Assembly: GCA_040387515.1 (NCBI GenBank)
Contig: JAZKDP010000022.1
Span: 14,015 to 78,014 of the forward strand
Reading direction: 5' to 3'
Source: Methylotenera_A sp040387515
Lineage (GTDB): Bacteria; Pseudomonadota; Gammaproteobacteria; Burkholderiales; Methylophilaceae
DNA: 64,000 nucleotides
In this document: piece by piece, positions 7,457 to 15,650 of the stretch
How positions within the stretch are numbered: the stretch's first letter is position 1
Layout of the letters: each line of letters begins with the position of its first letter
Translations under genes and position numbers: made by a program
The notes under the pieces: model-generated
The model's database searches: none
The model's input: only the letters and a program-made list of their open reading frames with translations
What the model was told of the DNA's origin: nothing

Positions 7457-8038
7457 TTAAGCGTAATTTTTTTCTGCGAAATCCCAATTAGCTAGCGAAG
7501 CCAAAAACGTTTCTACGAATTTAGGACGGGCATTGCGATAATCGATGTAATACGCATGTTCCCACACATCAATCGTTAGCAATGCCTTGTCACCCGTTGT
7601 TAATGGCGTTCCAGCTGCACCCATGTTCACAATATCTACGCTGCCATCAGCTTTTTTAACTAACCATGTCCAACCAGAACCGAAATTGCCAACTGCTGAA
7701 GCCTGAAAAGCTTTTTTAAACTCATCAAAACTGCCCCATTTTTTGTTGATCGCATCAGCTAATGCGCCTGTAGGAGCACCGCCGCCATTTGGCTTCAAGC
7801 TGCTCCAGAAAAATGTGTGATTCCAAATTTGTGCAGAATTGTTATAAATGCCACCAGATGATTTTTTAATAATTTCTTCAAGGCTACTATTTTCAAACTC
7901 AGTACCTTTAATCAAATTATTCAAGTTAGTCACATAAGTTTGGTGATGTTTACCATAGTGAAAATCCAGTGTTTCTTCTGAAATATGCGGTACAAGCGCA
8001 TTTCTAGCGTAGGGTAAAGCTGGTAGTGTATGTTCCAT
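7457..8038 (-). CDS. sodB: Iron superoxide dismutase SodB
   Basis: Converts superoxide to hydrogen peroxide and oxygen in the cytoplasm. It has 193 residues, the standard Fe-SOD length. The metal-binding signature DVWEHAYYIDY is present (about residues 157-167), as are the first ligand region FHYGKHHQTYV and NHTFFW. AQIWNHTFFW, with Gln in the second-sphere position of the N-terminal half, is characteristic of Fe rather than Mn enzymes. ATG 8038 has AGGA seven bases upstream. It is monocistronic with a strong terminator. Confidence 0.96.
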   Translation of the reverse strand: MEHTLPALPYARNALVPHISEETLDFHYGKHHQTYVTNLNNLIKGTEFENSSLEEIIKKSSGGIYNNSAQIWNHTFFWSSLKPNGGGAPTGALADAINKKWGSFDEFKKAFQASAVGNFGSGWTWLVKKADGSVDIVNMGAAGTPLTTGDKALLTIDVWEHAYYIDYRNARPKFVETFLASLANWDFAEKNYA

Positions 8039-8162
8039 TTTGTTTTCCTAACATTGGTTAATGGTTTGTGATTATTAATTTATATAACGTACATTAATAT
8101 ATATTGGGTGCTAAACAAATATTTAAACTGCAAATTTAAATAAAATTTGAATTTATTGCTAT

Positions 8163-9098
8163 TTATTCAGCAACTTTCTTTTTAGCCCTTGGATGCGCTG
8201 CATCATAAGTTTTACTTAAATGCTGAAAATCTAAATGTGTATAAATTTGAGTGCTGCTAATATTAGCGTGGCCAAGCATTTCTTGCACGGCACGCAAATC
8301 TCCGCTGGATTGCAATACATGTGTAGCAAAGCTGTGGCGCAGCATATGCGGATGCACCGATGAATGAATGCCTTGTTTAATTGCCCATTCTTTGATGCGA
8401 TACTGAATATTGCGCGCTGAAATCCGCTTGCCTTGCAGACCAATAAACACGGGCTTATCTGCAACAGCATTGGCCACATTTGGGCGCACGGCAAACCAAC
8501 TCTGTATGGCTTTGATGGCAAAATCACCTAAGGGCACAATGCGCGTCTTATTACCTTTACCGGTTACCGTTACCGTTCCCTCTACAAAATCTAGTGCACT
8601 CATATTCAAATTAACTAGCTCGCTTAAACGTAAACCAGACGAATAAAATAGCTCTAAAATTGCATGGTCGCGCGTACTTAACACGCTATCTTCTTCGATA
8701 CTGACCAGCTTAACGGTTTGCTCAATGGATAAAGCCTGTGGCAAAGTCTTTGCTGATTTTGGCGCACGCAAACCCAACACAGGGTTTTGGGTATAGCGAT
8801 GATCACGAATCAGGTAATTAAAAAAACCGCGCCAACAAGATAGCAGTCGTGCGATACTTTTTCCGCCCAAACCGCTGCTGTGTAAACTCGCGACAAAACG
8901 CCTGATATGCGTATTCTGTAGTGCATCTAACTGAATGCCTTCGCTTAGCCGCATTAATTGCGACAAATCTCTAGCGTAATGTTGTCGCGTCAGCGCACTT
9001 AGGCCACGTTCAAAATTTAAAAAATCAAGATATTGATCAACCAAGCTTTTAGAAGCTGAGTCTTCTTCAGAAGTTGCTATTAAGTTTTGAGTTGTCAT
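8163..9098 (-). CDS. xerC: Tyrosine recombinase XerC
   Basis: Site-specific recombinase that resolves chromosome dimers at dif with XerD. 311 residues: an N-terminal SAM-like core-binding domain (about residues 18-105) and a catalytic domain. The catalytic residues are visible: Arg in SSGLRLSELVNL, the HPHMLRHSFATH box (His and Arg), His in LGHANISS, and the nucleophile Tyr in TQIYTH. It lies downstream of dapF and the DUF484 gene, the usual dapF-DUF484-xerC order. An 80-bp gap with a near-perfect hairpin separates it from the DUF484 gene. Confidence 0.93.
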   Translation of the reverse strand: MTTQNLIATSEEDSASKSLVDQYLDFLNFERGLSALTRQHYARDLSQLMRLSEGIQLDALQNTHIRRFVASLHSSGLGGKSIARLLSCWRGFFNYLIRDHRYTQNPVLGLRAPKSAKTLPQALSIEQTVKLVSIEEDSVLSTRDHAILELFYSSGLRLSELVNLNMSALDFVEGTVTVTGKGNKTRIVPLGDFAIKAIQSWFAVRPNVANAVADKPVFIGLQGKRISARNIQYRIKEWAIKQGIHSSVHPHMLRHSFATHVLQSSGDLRAVQEMLGHANISSTQIYTHLDFQHLSKTYDAAHPRAKKKVAE

Positions 9099-9138
9099 TG
9101 GTTTTCTATTACCAGCGCCAAATTTAAAATACCCTAGT

Positions 9139-9169
9139 AAGTAATATCCATTTTAAATGGATATTACTT
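9139..9169. repeat. 15-bp inverted repeat between DUF484 gene and xerC
   Basis: AAGTAATATCCATTT (9139-9153) and its exact complement (9155-9169) are separated by one base, forming a 31-bp near-palindrome in the intercistronic gap. No U-run follows on the minus strand. It may be a processing or stability hairpin in the dapF-DUF484-xerC mRNA, or a protein-binding site ahead of xerC. Confidence 0.5.
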
Positions 9170-9178
9170 AAATACCTG

Positions 9179-9844
9179 TTACGCAAGATCAAGCTGTCTT
9201 GATAATGCGGCACTCACAAGCTCACCTATTTTATTTAAAAAATCGGTCCCCATGCCTTCATAAAAACGGTTTTCGCTATCACTAGCCAATGCTAAAAATC
9301 CAAATGATTGCGCATGGCGTAGGGGAATGATGGCCAGCGTAGCGGCTGAGTCTATGAACCAATCCTCTGCCACAATCGCAGGCGGCTTGCCGCAATAGGG
9401 TTTAGCCAATGCAGCGACCCAAGTTTTAACCATTTCAGAAGTTTCGCTAAACACTAGATTAGCTTGACTAGACTGTTCTAATGGCCGCACCCAAACGCGC
9501 AGGCAAGTATCACTTAAATCAAAAAGTTCAGGCAAATCATGGCTAATTAACTGCTCAATCGCATCAAAACTTTTTGCTTGGTGCAAACGCACATTAAAAG
9601 CATGCACTTTATTCGCAGATGCATCATTTTGCTGTGCATTTAAAACTAATTCAGAAAATCTGCCTTCAAGCGCACTAATTTTGTCACGCTGCGCCAACTG
9701 TTGACGTTCTGCCAATGAAATCGTGCCATTACCATGTGGGCTTGGTAGGTGAATATCCGCTAGTAATGCGGCGTTATCTTCAAAAAATTCAGGGTGATTT
9801 TTTAAATAAGCTTTTATTTCGTCTAACTTCATTTCTTCTAACAT
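9179..9844 (-). CDS. DUF484 family protein
   Basis: 221 residues, normal for DUF484. The N-terminus has the family's IKAYLKNHPEFF motif (about residues 9-20), then LPSPHGNGTISLAERQ (about 33-48), a helical linker, and a GAF-like C-terminal domain with LAIIPLRH and FGFLALASDSENRFYEGMGTDFL. The function is not established; the gene is widely linked to dapF and xerC in proteobacteria. It lies 47 bp downstream of dapF. ATG 9844 is taken as the start; a second ATG is at codon 5. Confidence 0.88.
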   Translation of the reverse strand: MLEEMKLDEIKAYLKNHPEFFEDNAALLADIHLPSPHGNGTISLAERQQLAQRDKISALEGRFSELVLNAQQNDASANKVHAFNVRLHQAKSFDAIEQLISHDLPELFDLSDTCLRVWVRPLEQSSQANLVFSETSEMVKTWVAALAKPYCGKPPAIVAEDWFIDSAATLAIIPLRHAQSFGFLALASDSENRFYEGMGTDFLNKIGELVSAALSRQLDLA

Positions 9845-9891
9845 TCATTATTCCCTAAATTAACCATTTATTTGAATCAAGTTTTAAAGCT

Positions 9892-10737
9892 TTAAATCTC
9901 AATCAGCCCTTCAAACACAAACTCCGCAGGCCCAGTCATCATGACTGGCGGGATTTCTCCAGACGTAGCTTCTCCAGCCCAGGCAATATTCAGTTTTCCA
10001 CCACGTGTATTCACCAAAACTGGCGATTGCAAAAGGCCCAAAGCAATACCGCTAACTGCCGCCGCACAAGCTCCTGTGCCACAAGAAAGCGTTTCACCGC
10101 TGCCACGTTCATACACGCGCAGATTGATTTCATGTGGATTCACAACCTGCATAAACCCTGCGTTAACACGTTGCGGAAAACTCGTATGCGACTCAATTTG
10201 CGGCCCAAGTGTTGCTACATTCGCACGCTCTACGTTATCTACCAAAGTGACTGCATGCGGATTACCCATTGAAACAGCGGAAATCATGATGCTTTCTGAC
10301 GGCAACTGTAATGCATATTGCGCTTGCAGATTTGGTACGGCAAAAGGAATACGTGCTGGCTCAAAAATCGGCGCGCCCATATTCACAGTCACTTGTCCGT
10401 CCGCTTGTAATTGCAGCACAATAATGCCACTAGCGGTTTCAACCGTTATTTCACGTTTATTGGTAAAGCCTTTTTCTGCAACATATCGGGCAAAACAACG
10501 CGCACCGTTGCCGCACTGCTCCACTTCACCGCCATCTGCATTAAAAATACGGTATTTAAAATCCACGTTTGCTGACTGGCTTTTTTCAACCATCAATAAT
10601 TGATCGCAGCCAACACCGAAATAGCGATTCGCTATTTTTTTGATTTGGCTGGAATTAAGCGCGATATTCTCTGAATAGCCATCGATGACGACAAAATCAT
10701 TACCCGCACCCTGCATTTTTGTGAACTTTAGTTGCAT
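9892..10737 (-). CDS. dapF: Diaminopimelate epimerase DapF
   Basis: Interconverts LL- and meso-diaminopimelate for lysine and peptidoglycan synthesis. 281 residues, the normal length. Both active-site cysteines are visible, in EQCGNGARCFARY (about residues 72-84) and SCGTGACAAAVSG (about 217-229), along with the N-terminal MQGAGNDFVVID. First gene of a dapF-DUF484-xerC unit, divergent from metK with a 161-bp shared promoter region in which I see no convincing consensus promoter. Confidence 0.96.
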   Translation of the reverse strand: MQLKFTKMQGAGNDFVVIDGYSENIALNSSQIKKIANRYFGVGCDQLLMVEKSQSANVDFKYRIFNADGGEVEQCGNGARCFARYVAEKGFTNKREITVETASGIIVLQLQADGQVTVNMGAPIFEPARIPFAVPNLQAQYALQLPSESIMISAVSMGNPHAVTLVDNVERANVATLGPQIESHTSFPQRVNAGFMQVVNPHEINLRVYERGSGETLSCGTGACAAAVSGIALGLLQSPVLVNTRGGKLNIAWAGEATSGEIPPVMMTGPAEFVFEGLIEI

Positions 10738-10898
10738 TTTTACCTCAATTAGTTACGGCTATTCTACCAAATTTGGGTGTTTACCAGTATTTAACCGTGT
10801 ACAATCCGTAATCCAACAGTGATTAACGATATTTGCTTTAGCCTTTAGTCGATATTGTTTTCTCTTTTATTAATATTTAAGTTTTCAAGGCGCAACTC

Positions 10899-12062
10899 AT
10901 GAATGAATACCTCTTTACCTCAGAATCTGTTTCTGAAGGTCACCCAGACAAACTAGCAGATCAAGTTTCAGACAGCATTTTAGATGCTATCTTAGCGCAA
11001 GATCCAACCGCACGCGTGGCCGCTGAAACTTTAGCGAATACAGGCTTAGTCGTATTAGCCGGCGAAATCACTACTACAGCCAACGTTGATTATATTAAAG
11101 TTGCGCGCGATTGCATTAAACGTATTGGTTACGACAACACAGAATATGGCATCGACTACAAAGGTTGTGCCGTATTGGTCGCCTACGACAAGCAATCGCC
11201 AGACATCGCACAAGGTGTAGATGGCGCACAGGATGATCCACTAGACCAAGGTGCTGGTGACCAAGGTTTAATGTTTGGTTATGCGGTTGATGAAACACCA
11301 CAGTTGATGCCTTTACCAATCTGGTTAAGCCACCGTTTAATGGAGCGCCAAGCGCAATTGCGTAAAGATGGTCGTTTGCCATGGTTGCGCCCAGATGCCA
11401 AAAGTCAGGTAACAGTACAGTATGTAGATGGCAAGCCCTACAAAATTGATACGGTTTTGGTGTCTACTCAACACTCGCCAGAAATTAGCCTAGAAGATAT
11501 TCGTGAAGCGACGATTGAAGAAATCATCAAACCAATGTTGCCTAAAGAATTAATCAAAGGTGATATCAAGTTTTTAGTGAATCCAACTGGTCGTTTTGTA
11601 ATCGGTGGTCCACAAGGTGATTGCGGCTTAACCGGTCGTAAAATTATTGTCGATACCTACGGCGGTGCTGCGCCTCATGGCGGCGGTGCTTTCTCAGGTA
11701 AAGACCCTTCAAAAGTAGACCGTAGCGCCGCTTATGCAGGCCGTTATGTTGCAAAAAATATTGTGGCTGCTGGTTTAGCATCACGTTGTTTGGTGCAAGT
11801 CAGTTACGCGATTGGTGTCGCGCAACCAACTTCCGTGATGGTTGAAACTTACGGCACAGGCAAAGTATCTAACGAAGTGTTGACGCAATTAGTCAGAGAG
11901 CATTTTGATTTACGTCCCAAAGGCATTGTGAAAATGTTGGATTTATTGCGCCCGATCTACACTAAAACTGCTGCTTATGGTCACTTTGGCCGTGATGAGC
12001 CAGAGTTTACGTGGGAAGCGACTGATAAAGCAGCTGTATTAAAGGCTGCTGCAGGACTTTAA
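10899..12062 (+). CDS. metK: S-adenosylmethionine synthetase MetK
   Basis: Makes SAM from methionine and ATP, entering the activated methyl cycle. 387 residues, standard length. Typical motifs are SEGHPDKLADQVSD (about residues 11-24), GAGDQG (about 118-123), the P-loop-like GGAAPHGGGAFSGKDPSKVDRS (only key residues quoted, about 258-278) and the C-terminal FGR catalytic region. It precedes ahcY, holin-like gene and metF on the same strand; the 290-bp gap to ahcY holds an SAH riboswitch, so ahcY has its own control. Confidence 0.97.
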   Translation: MNEYLFTSESVSEGHPDKLADQVSDSILDAILAQDPTARVAAETLANTGLVVLAGEITTTANVDYIKVARDCIKRIGYDNTEYGIDYKGCAVLVAYDKQSPDIAQGVDGAQDDPLDQGAGDQGLMFGYAVDETPQLMPLPIWLSHRLMERQAQLRKDGRLPWLRPDAKSQVTVQYVDGKPYKIDTVLVSTQHSPEISLEDIREATIEEIIKPMLPKELIKGDIKFLVNPTGRFVIGGPQGDCGLTGRKIIVDTYGGAAPHGGGAFSGKDPSKVDRSAAYAGRYVAKNIVAAGLASRCLVQVSYAIGVAQPTSVMVETYGTGKVSNEVLTQLVREHFDLRPKGIVKMLDLLRPIYTKTAAYGHFGRDEPEFTWEATDKAAVLKAAAGL

Positions 12063-12146
12063 TGCCAGTTTTATGAATGAAATCATTGCTTTACAAAAGC
12101 AGTGGTTTCATTATAATGGCAACCTAAATTTTAGTAGCAATTGATA

Positions 12147-12239
12147 ACCGAGGAACGTTGCGAGGTTTGTTTCATACAAATCCCAGGCTCGGTTTACAAG
12201 TTAAGTCAAAATATTGGTTAACTTGTAACGGCGTTCACC
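12147..12239 (+). promoter_or_regulatory. SAH riboswitch aptamer upstream of ahcY
   Basis: The segment matches the S-adenosylhomocysteine riboswitch class. P1 is ACCGAG pairing with CTCGGT (near 12147-12152 and 12188-12193), the conserved CCAGGCTCG lies at 12183-12191, and the conserved AACGGCGTTCACC at 12227-12239. GAACGT (12153-12158) can form the pseudoknot with GCGTTC (12231-12236), with A-U pairs where the Ralstonia aptamer has G-C. The stem P4 is a perfect 11-bp helix (TTACAAGTTAA 12194-12204 with 12218-12228). This class activates ahcY when SAH accumulates. Confidence 0.93.
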
Positions 12240-12288
12240 TAATTTAAACCGTGCCAGACACGGGATTTGGGTGAACAAAAACCGTTAC
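12225..12288 (+). promoter_or_regulatory. Probable expression platform of the SAH riboswitch
   Basis: The aptamer's 3' strand (GTAACGG and TTCACC, 12225-12239) is complementary to a downstream copy (GGTGAA 12270-12275 and CCGTTAC 12282-12288). The two enclose a small CCGTG/CACGG hairpin (12249-12263). This long hairpin would consume the pseudoknot strand and is mutually exclusive with the SAH-bound fold. How it changes access to the ribosome site AAGGA at 12341 is not clear from inspection. Confidence 0.55.
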
Positions 12289-12352
12289 AGTTTTAAACTT
12301 AATCGGTTTGCTCTCAACCTCTCCCTTCTGGTCACACTTCAAGGAATTGAAC

Positions 12353-13762
12353 ATGAACACTGTGACTGACATTAAAGACTATGTGATTGCTGATATTAAT
12401 TTAGCTACATTTGGTCGTAAAGAAATCGCTATTGCTGAAACAGAAATGCCAGGTTTAATGGCTATTCGGGAAGAATACGCAATTGCACAACCACTTAAAG
12501 GCGCACGCATCACCGGCTCGCTACACATGACCATTCAAACTGCTGTACTCATTGAAACGCTGAAAGACTTAGGCGCAGATGTACGCTGGGCATCATGCAA
12601 TATTTACTCAACTCAAGACCATGCTGCGGCTGCTATTGCTGCTGGCGGCACACCAGTTTTCGCGATAAAAGGCGAAACGCTAACTGAATATTGGGATTAC
12701 ACGCATCGCATTTTTGAATGGACTGATGGTGGCTATTCAAACATGATTTTAGATGACGGTGGCGATGCGACTTTACTGCTACATCTTGGTACGCGTGCTG
12801 AAAAAGATTTATCAGTAATCGCTAATCCGACTTCAGAAGAAGAAATCTGCTTGTTCGATGCGATTAAAGCAAAACTAAAAACAGACCCAGCTTGGTATTC
12901 AACACGTTTAGCACAAATCATTGGCGTGACGGAAGAAACAACTACTGGCGTGCATCGTTTGTATCAAATGCATAAAGAAGGCAAATTGGCTTTTCCAGCA
13001 ATCAATGTTAATGACTCAGTAACAAAATCGAAATTCGACAACTTGTACGGCTGCCGTGAATCATTAGTCGATGCGATTAAGCGCGCAACGGATGTGATGA
13101 TTGCAGGTAAAGTAGCTGTGGTTGCTGGTTATGGCGATGTAGGTAAAGGTTCTGCACAAGCATTACGTGCCTTATCTGCCCAAGTTTGGGTGACAGAAGT
13201 TGATCCGATCTGCGCGTTACAAGCAGCGATGGAAGGTTATCGTGTCGTTACAATGGATTATGCTTGTGAGCATGGCGATATTTTTGTGACTGCCACTGGA
13301 AATTACCACGTGATTACGCATGACCACATGGCAAAAATGAAAGATCAAGCGATTGTGTGTAATATTGGTCACTTCGACAATGAAATTGATGTTGCTTCAC
13401 TTGAGAAATATGAGTGGGATGAAATTAAGCCACAAGTGGATCACGTGATTTTCCCAAATGGCAAAAAAATCATTCTATTGGCACAAGGTCGTTTGGTGAA
13501 TCTAGGTTGCGGTACAGGTCATCCAAGCTATGTGATGAGCTCTAGCTTTGCCAATCAAACTATTGCGCAAATCGAGTTATTTACGCGCCAAGCGGATTAT
13601 CCAGTCGGCGTTTATGTGTTGCCTAAACATTTGGATGAAAAAGTCGCTGTGCTGCAATTGAGAAAATTAAATGCGCAATTGACTAGATTATCTGAAACGC
13701 AAGCGGCTTATATCGGCGTTTCGCAAGATGGTCCTTTTAAGCCTGATACTTACCGTTATTAA
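12353..13762 (+). CDS. ahcY: Adenosylhomocysteinase AhcY
   Basis: NAD-dependent hydrolase that splits SAH to adenosine and homocysteine, relieving product inhibition of methyltransferases. 469 residues, typical of proteobacterial enzymes with the extra insert. Visible are GARITGSLHMTIQTAVLIETL (quoted in part, about residues 43-60), the NAD-binding GYGDVGKGSAQALR and the C-terminal DGPFKPDTYRY. The start is ATG 12353, with AAGGA seven bases upstream; an in-frame extension to 12308 lacks such a site and would run into the leader. It is controlled by the upstream SAH riboswitch and followed by the holin-like gene and metF. Confidence 0.97.
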   Translation: MNTVTDIKDYVIADINLATFGRKEIAIAETEMPGLMAIREEYAIAQPLKGARITGSLHMTIQTAVLIETLKDLGADVRWASCNIYSTQDHAAAAIAAGGTPVFAIKGETLTEYWDYTHRIFEWTDGGYSNMILDDGGDATLLLHLGTRAEKDLSVIANPTSEEEICLFDAIKAKLKTDPAWYSTRLAQIIGVTEETTTGVHRLYQMHKEGKLAFPAINVNDSVTKSKFDNLYGCRESLVDAIKRATDVMIAGKVAVVAGYGDVGKGSAQALRALSAQVWVTEVDPICALQAAMEGYRVVTMDYACEHGDIFVTATGNYHVITHDHMAKMKDQAIVCNIGHFDNEIDVASLEKYEWDEIKPQVDHVIFPNGKKIILLAQGRLVNLGCGTGHPSYVMSSSFANQTIAQIELFTRQADYPVGVYVLPKHLDEKVAVLQLRKLNAQLTRLSETQAAYIGVSQDGPFKPDTYRY

Positions 13763-13794
13763 GCTTTAATTATTTTAGAAAAGGAAGCAGGCAC

Positions 13795-14139
13795 ATGAAA
13801 TTACTGATTGGATGGTTGTTAAATGCTTTGGCTTTATTGGCTGTTGCATACTTTGTACCGGGTATTCATGTATCTAGCTTTATGTATGCTGTAATTGCTG
13901 CAGCGGTCATTGGCCTAGCCAATATATTGATTAAACCCATTTTATTAATACTCACATTACCAGTCACTATTCTCACGCTGGGTTTATTTATTTTCGTGAT
14001 TAATGGCTTGATGTTTTGGCTTGCAGGTTATTTTTTACAAGGCTTTGATGTAAAAACAATTACTGCCGGCATTATCGGTGCGATTGTTTACAGTATTATT
14101 TCGTGGATTTTAAGTGCTATTGTGGTCGATAAAAAATAA
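13795..14139 (+). CDS. Phage-holin-like four-helix membrane protein (PF04020 type)
   Basis: 114 residues, almost wholly hydrophobic, with four predicted membrane helices and the pattern GLANILIKPILLILTLPVT (about residues 40-58) characteristic of the DUF360/Mycobact_4TM family, which is often labelled phage holin family. It sits 32 bp after ahcY and 16 bp before metF, an order common in betaproteobacteria, so it is probably part of the riboswitch-controlled transcript. Its role in the methyl cycle, if any, is unknown. There is no sign of a prophage here. Confidence 0.85.
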   Translation: MKLLIGWLLNALALLAVAYFVPGIHVSSFMYAVIAAAVIGLANILIKPILLILTLPVTILTLGLFIFVINGLMFWLAGYFLQGFDVKTITAGIIGAIVYSIISWILSAIVVDKK

Positions 14140-14155
14140 TAAAGATAATGTAAAA

Positions 14156-14995
14156 ATGAAACAAAATATCCCATTAAGTTTTGAGTTTTTTCCGCCAAAA
14201 ACGGCGGAGGGCATTGCTAATTTGCGCGAAACACGCACGCAACTTTCCAAATTTAACCCTGAGTTCTTCTCAGTCACCTTTGGTGCAGGCGGCTCTACGA
14301 CTGATCGTACCAAAGAAACGGTGTTTGAGATTCAAGCAGATGGCTACCAAGCGGCGCCGCATATTTCTTGCATCTCATCCAGCAAAGATGAAATTCGCGC
14401 ATTACTCTCCGCTTACAAAGCCAAAGGTATTAAACGTTTAGTCACCCTGCGCGGCGATGTGCCATCTGGGGAAGTGAGCGTGGGTGATTTTAAATATGCC
14501 AATGAACTAGTGAATTTTATCCGGCAAGAAACTGGCGATTGGTTTCACGTAGAAGTTGCTGCTTACCCAGAGTTTCATCCAGAAGCCTTATCTGCCGCGA
14601 AAGACATGGTCAACTTTAAACGTAAAGTAGACGCTGGTGCAGACTCTGCCATCACCCAGTATTTTTACAATGCGGATGCTTATTTTAGATTTGTCGAAAG
14701 TTGTGATGCAGATGGCATTACGATACCGATTGTGCCAGGTATTATGCCGATTTATAACTACACGCAATTAGCACGATTTTCGGGTATTTGTGGTGCAGAA
14801 ATTCCACGTTGGTTGCGTCTACGTTTAGAGGCTTATGCAGATGATATGCCATCTTTGCGGGCGCTGGGTATTGATGTGGTAAGTGAGTTGTGTGAAACTT
14901 TACTGAGTTGGGGCGTGCCGAGCTTACATTTTTACACCCTTAATCAGGCAGGTGTCATATCTAAAATCATTGATAATTTGAACCATAGAACCTAG
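14156..14995 (+). CDS. metF: 5,10-methylenetetrahydrofolate reductase MetF
   Basis: FAD-dependent reductase giving 5-methyl-tetrahydrofolate for methionine synthesis. 279 residues, the usual length. The N-terminal SFEFFPPKT (about residues 7-15) with the catalytic Glu, SVTFGAGGS, LRGDVP (folate and FAD contacts) and ITQYFYNAD are all present. ATG 14156 is preferred because the conserved N-terminus begins there; an upstream in-frame start would overlap the preceding gene. It completes the metK-ahcY-metF SAM regeneration set. Confidence 0.95.
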   Translation: MKQNIPLSFEFFPPKTAEGIANLRETRTQLSKFNPEFFSVTFGAGGSTTDRTKETVFEIQADGYQAAPHISCISSSKDEIRALLSAYKAKGIKRLVTLRGDVPSGEVSVGDFKYANELVNFIRQETGDWFHVEVAAYPEFHPEALSAAKDMVNFKRKVDAGADSAITQYFYNADAYFRFVESCDADGITIPIVPGIMPIYNYTQLARFSGICGAEIPRWLRLRLEAYADDMPSLRALGIDVVSELCETLLSWGVPSLHFYTLNQAGVISKIIDNLNHRT

Positions 14996-15087
14996 ATAAC
15001 AAGGCTTCAGAGTAAACGCCTTAATTTAAAAGCTCCGGTTTAAAAGAGCTGAATCAAAGACGCACATCAATATTAGCAAACAGAAAT

Positions 15088-15124
15088 TTGGCAAGCTGAA
15101 TGTCTTAAACGTCCAACTTGCCAA
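15088..15124. terminator. Possible terminator between metF and smg
   Basis: TTGGCAAG (15088-15095) and CTTGCCAA (15117-15124) can form an 8-bp stem with a 21-nt loop between the two convergent genes. The loop is long and the U-run poor, so it is tentative. Confidence 0.35.
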
Positions 15125-15148
15125 TTATTTGATGCTAAAACTAATCAG

Positions 15149-15607
15149 TTAGTGAACAGCCAAGCCGCGCGGGTTAAACAACGCATCTTCTACAAATAAA
15201 TAATCTTTTTCACGGCCTTCGTTCCACAGCGCAATCATCGAAATCCAACGTATCTCTTCTACAGTAATCACTTGTTGTTTAAGCGCCATTGCTCTATCCA
15301 CAATCAAATCGCGCTCCATATCGTTAATCACATTCGCCTGCTGTAAAAACAAAATAAACCCGATACTTTCAGTATTGATTTTCTTTAATTCCATATCGGA
15401 AAACACACGCATACCAGAGTGTTTATGAGAATAATGAGGTGCAGGCTCTGTTAATCTTGATTTCATTTCCGCATACCAATCAAACGCGCCAGTAATATCA
15501 GACGAGTCAAATCCAGCAGCTGAAAGCTCCTGCTCCATCACGTCACTATCCAGCGTTGCATGATGCGAAAAATAATTTTCAAACATGAACACTAACACTT
15601 CAAACAT
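15149..15607 (-). CDS. smg: Smg (DUF494) family protein
   Basis: 152 residues, normal for Smg/DUF494. It begins MFEVLVFMFENYF, followed by LSAAGFDSSDITGAFDWY (about residues 29-46) and the C-terminal EEIRWISMIALWNEG and LFVEDALF blocks. The function is not established, but the gene is consistently next to dprA, as here (43 bp downstream, same strand). An AT-rich leader separates it from dprA with AGGAG-type sequence before the ATG (gcgaggagatgctATG). Confidence 0.92.
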   Translation of the reverse strand: MFEVLVFMFENYFSHHATLDSDVMEQELSAAGFDSSDITGAFDWYAEMKSRLTEPAPHYSHKHSGMRVFSDMELKKINTESIGFILFLQQANVINDMERDLIVDRAMALKQQVITVEEIRWISMIALWNEGREKDYLFVEDALFNPRGLAVH

Positions 15608-15650
15608 AGCATCTCCTCGCTATCAATTTGGAATCTACTTATTGCTGGCA

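Noticed and set aside
8163..9098. Integrase of a mobile element
   Set aside because: The neighbours dapF and DUF484, and the sequence type, identify it as the housekeeping recombinase XerC; no element boundaries are visible.
9941..10603. Plus-strand open frame of 220 codons
   Set aside because: It is antisense to dapF, with no recognisable motif; dapF has both catalytic cysteines on the other strand.
13795..14139. Possible prophage remnant suggested by the holin-like family name
   Set aside because: The family is a general small membrane protein often found between ahcY and metF; no other phage gene, attachment site or composition change is near.
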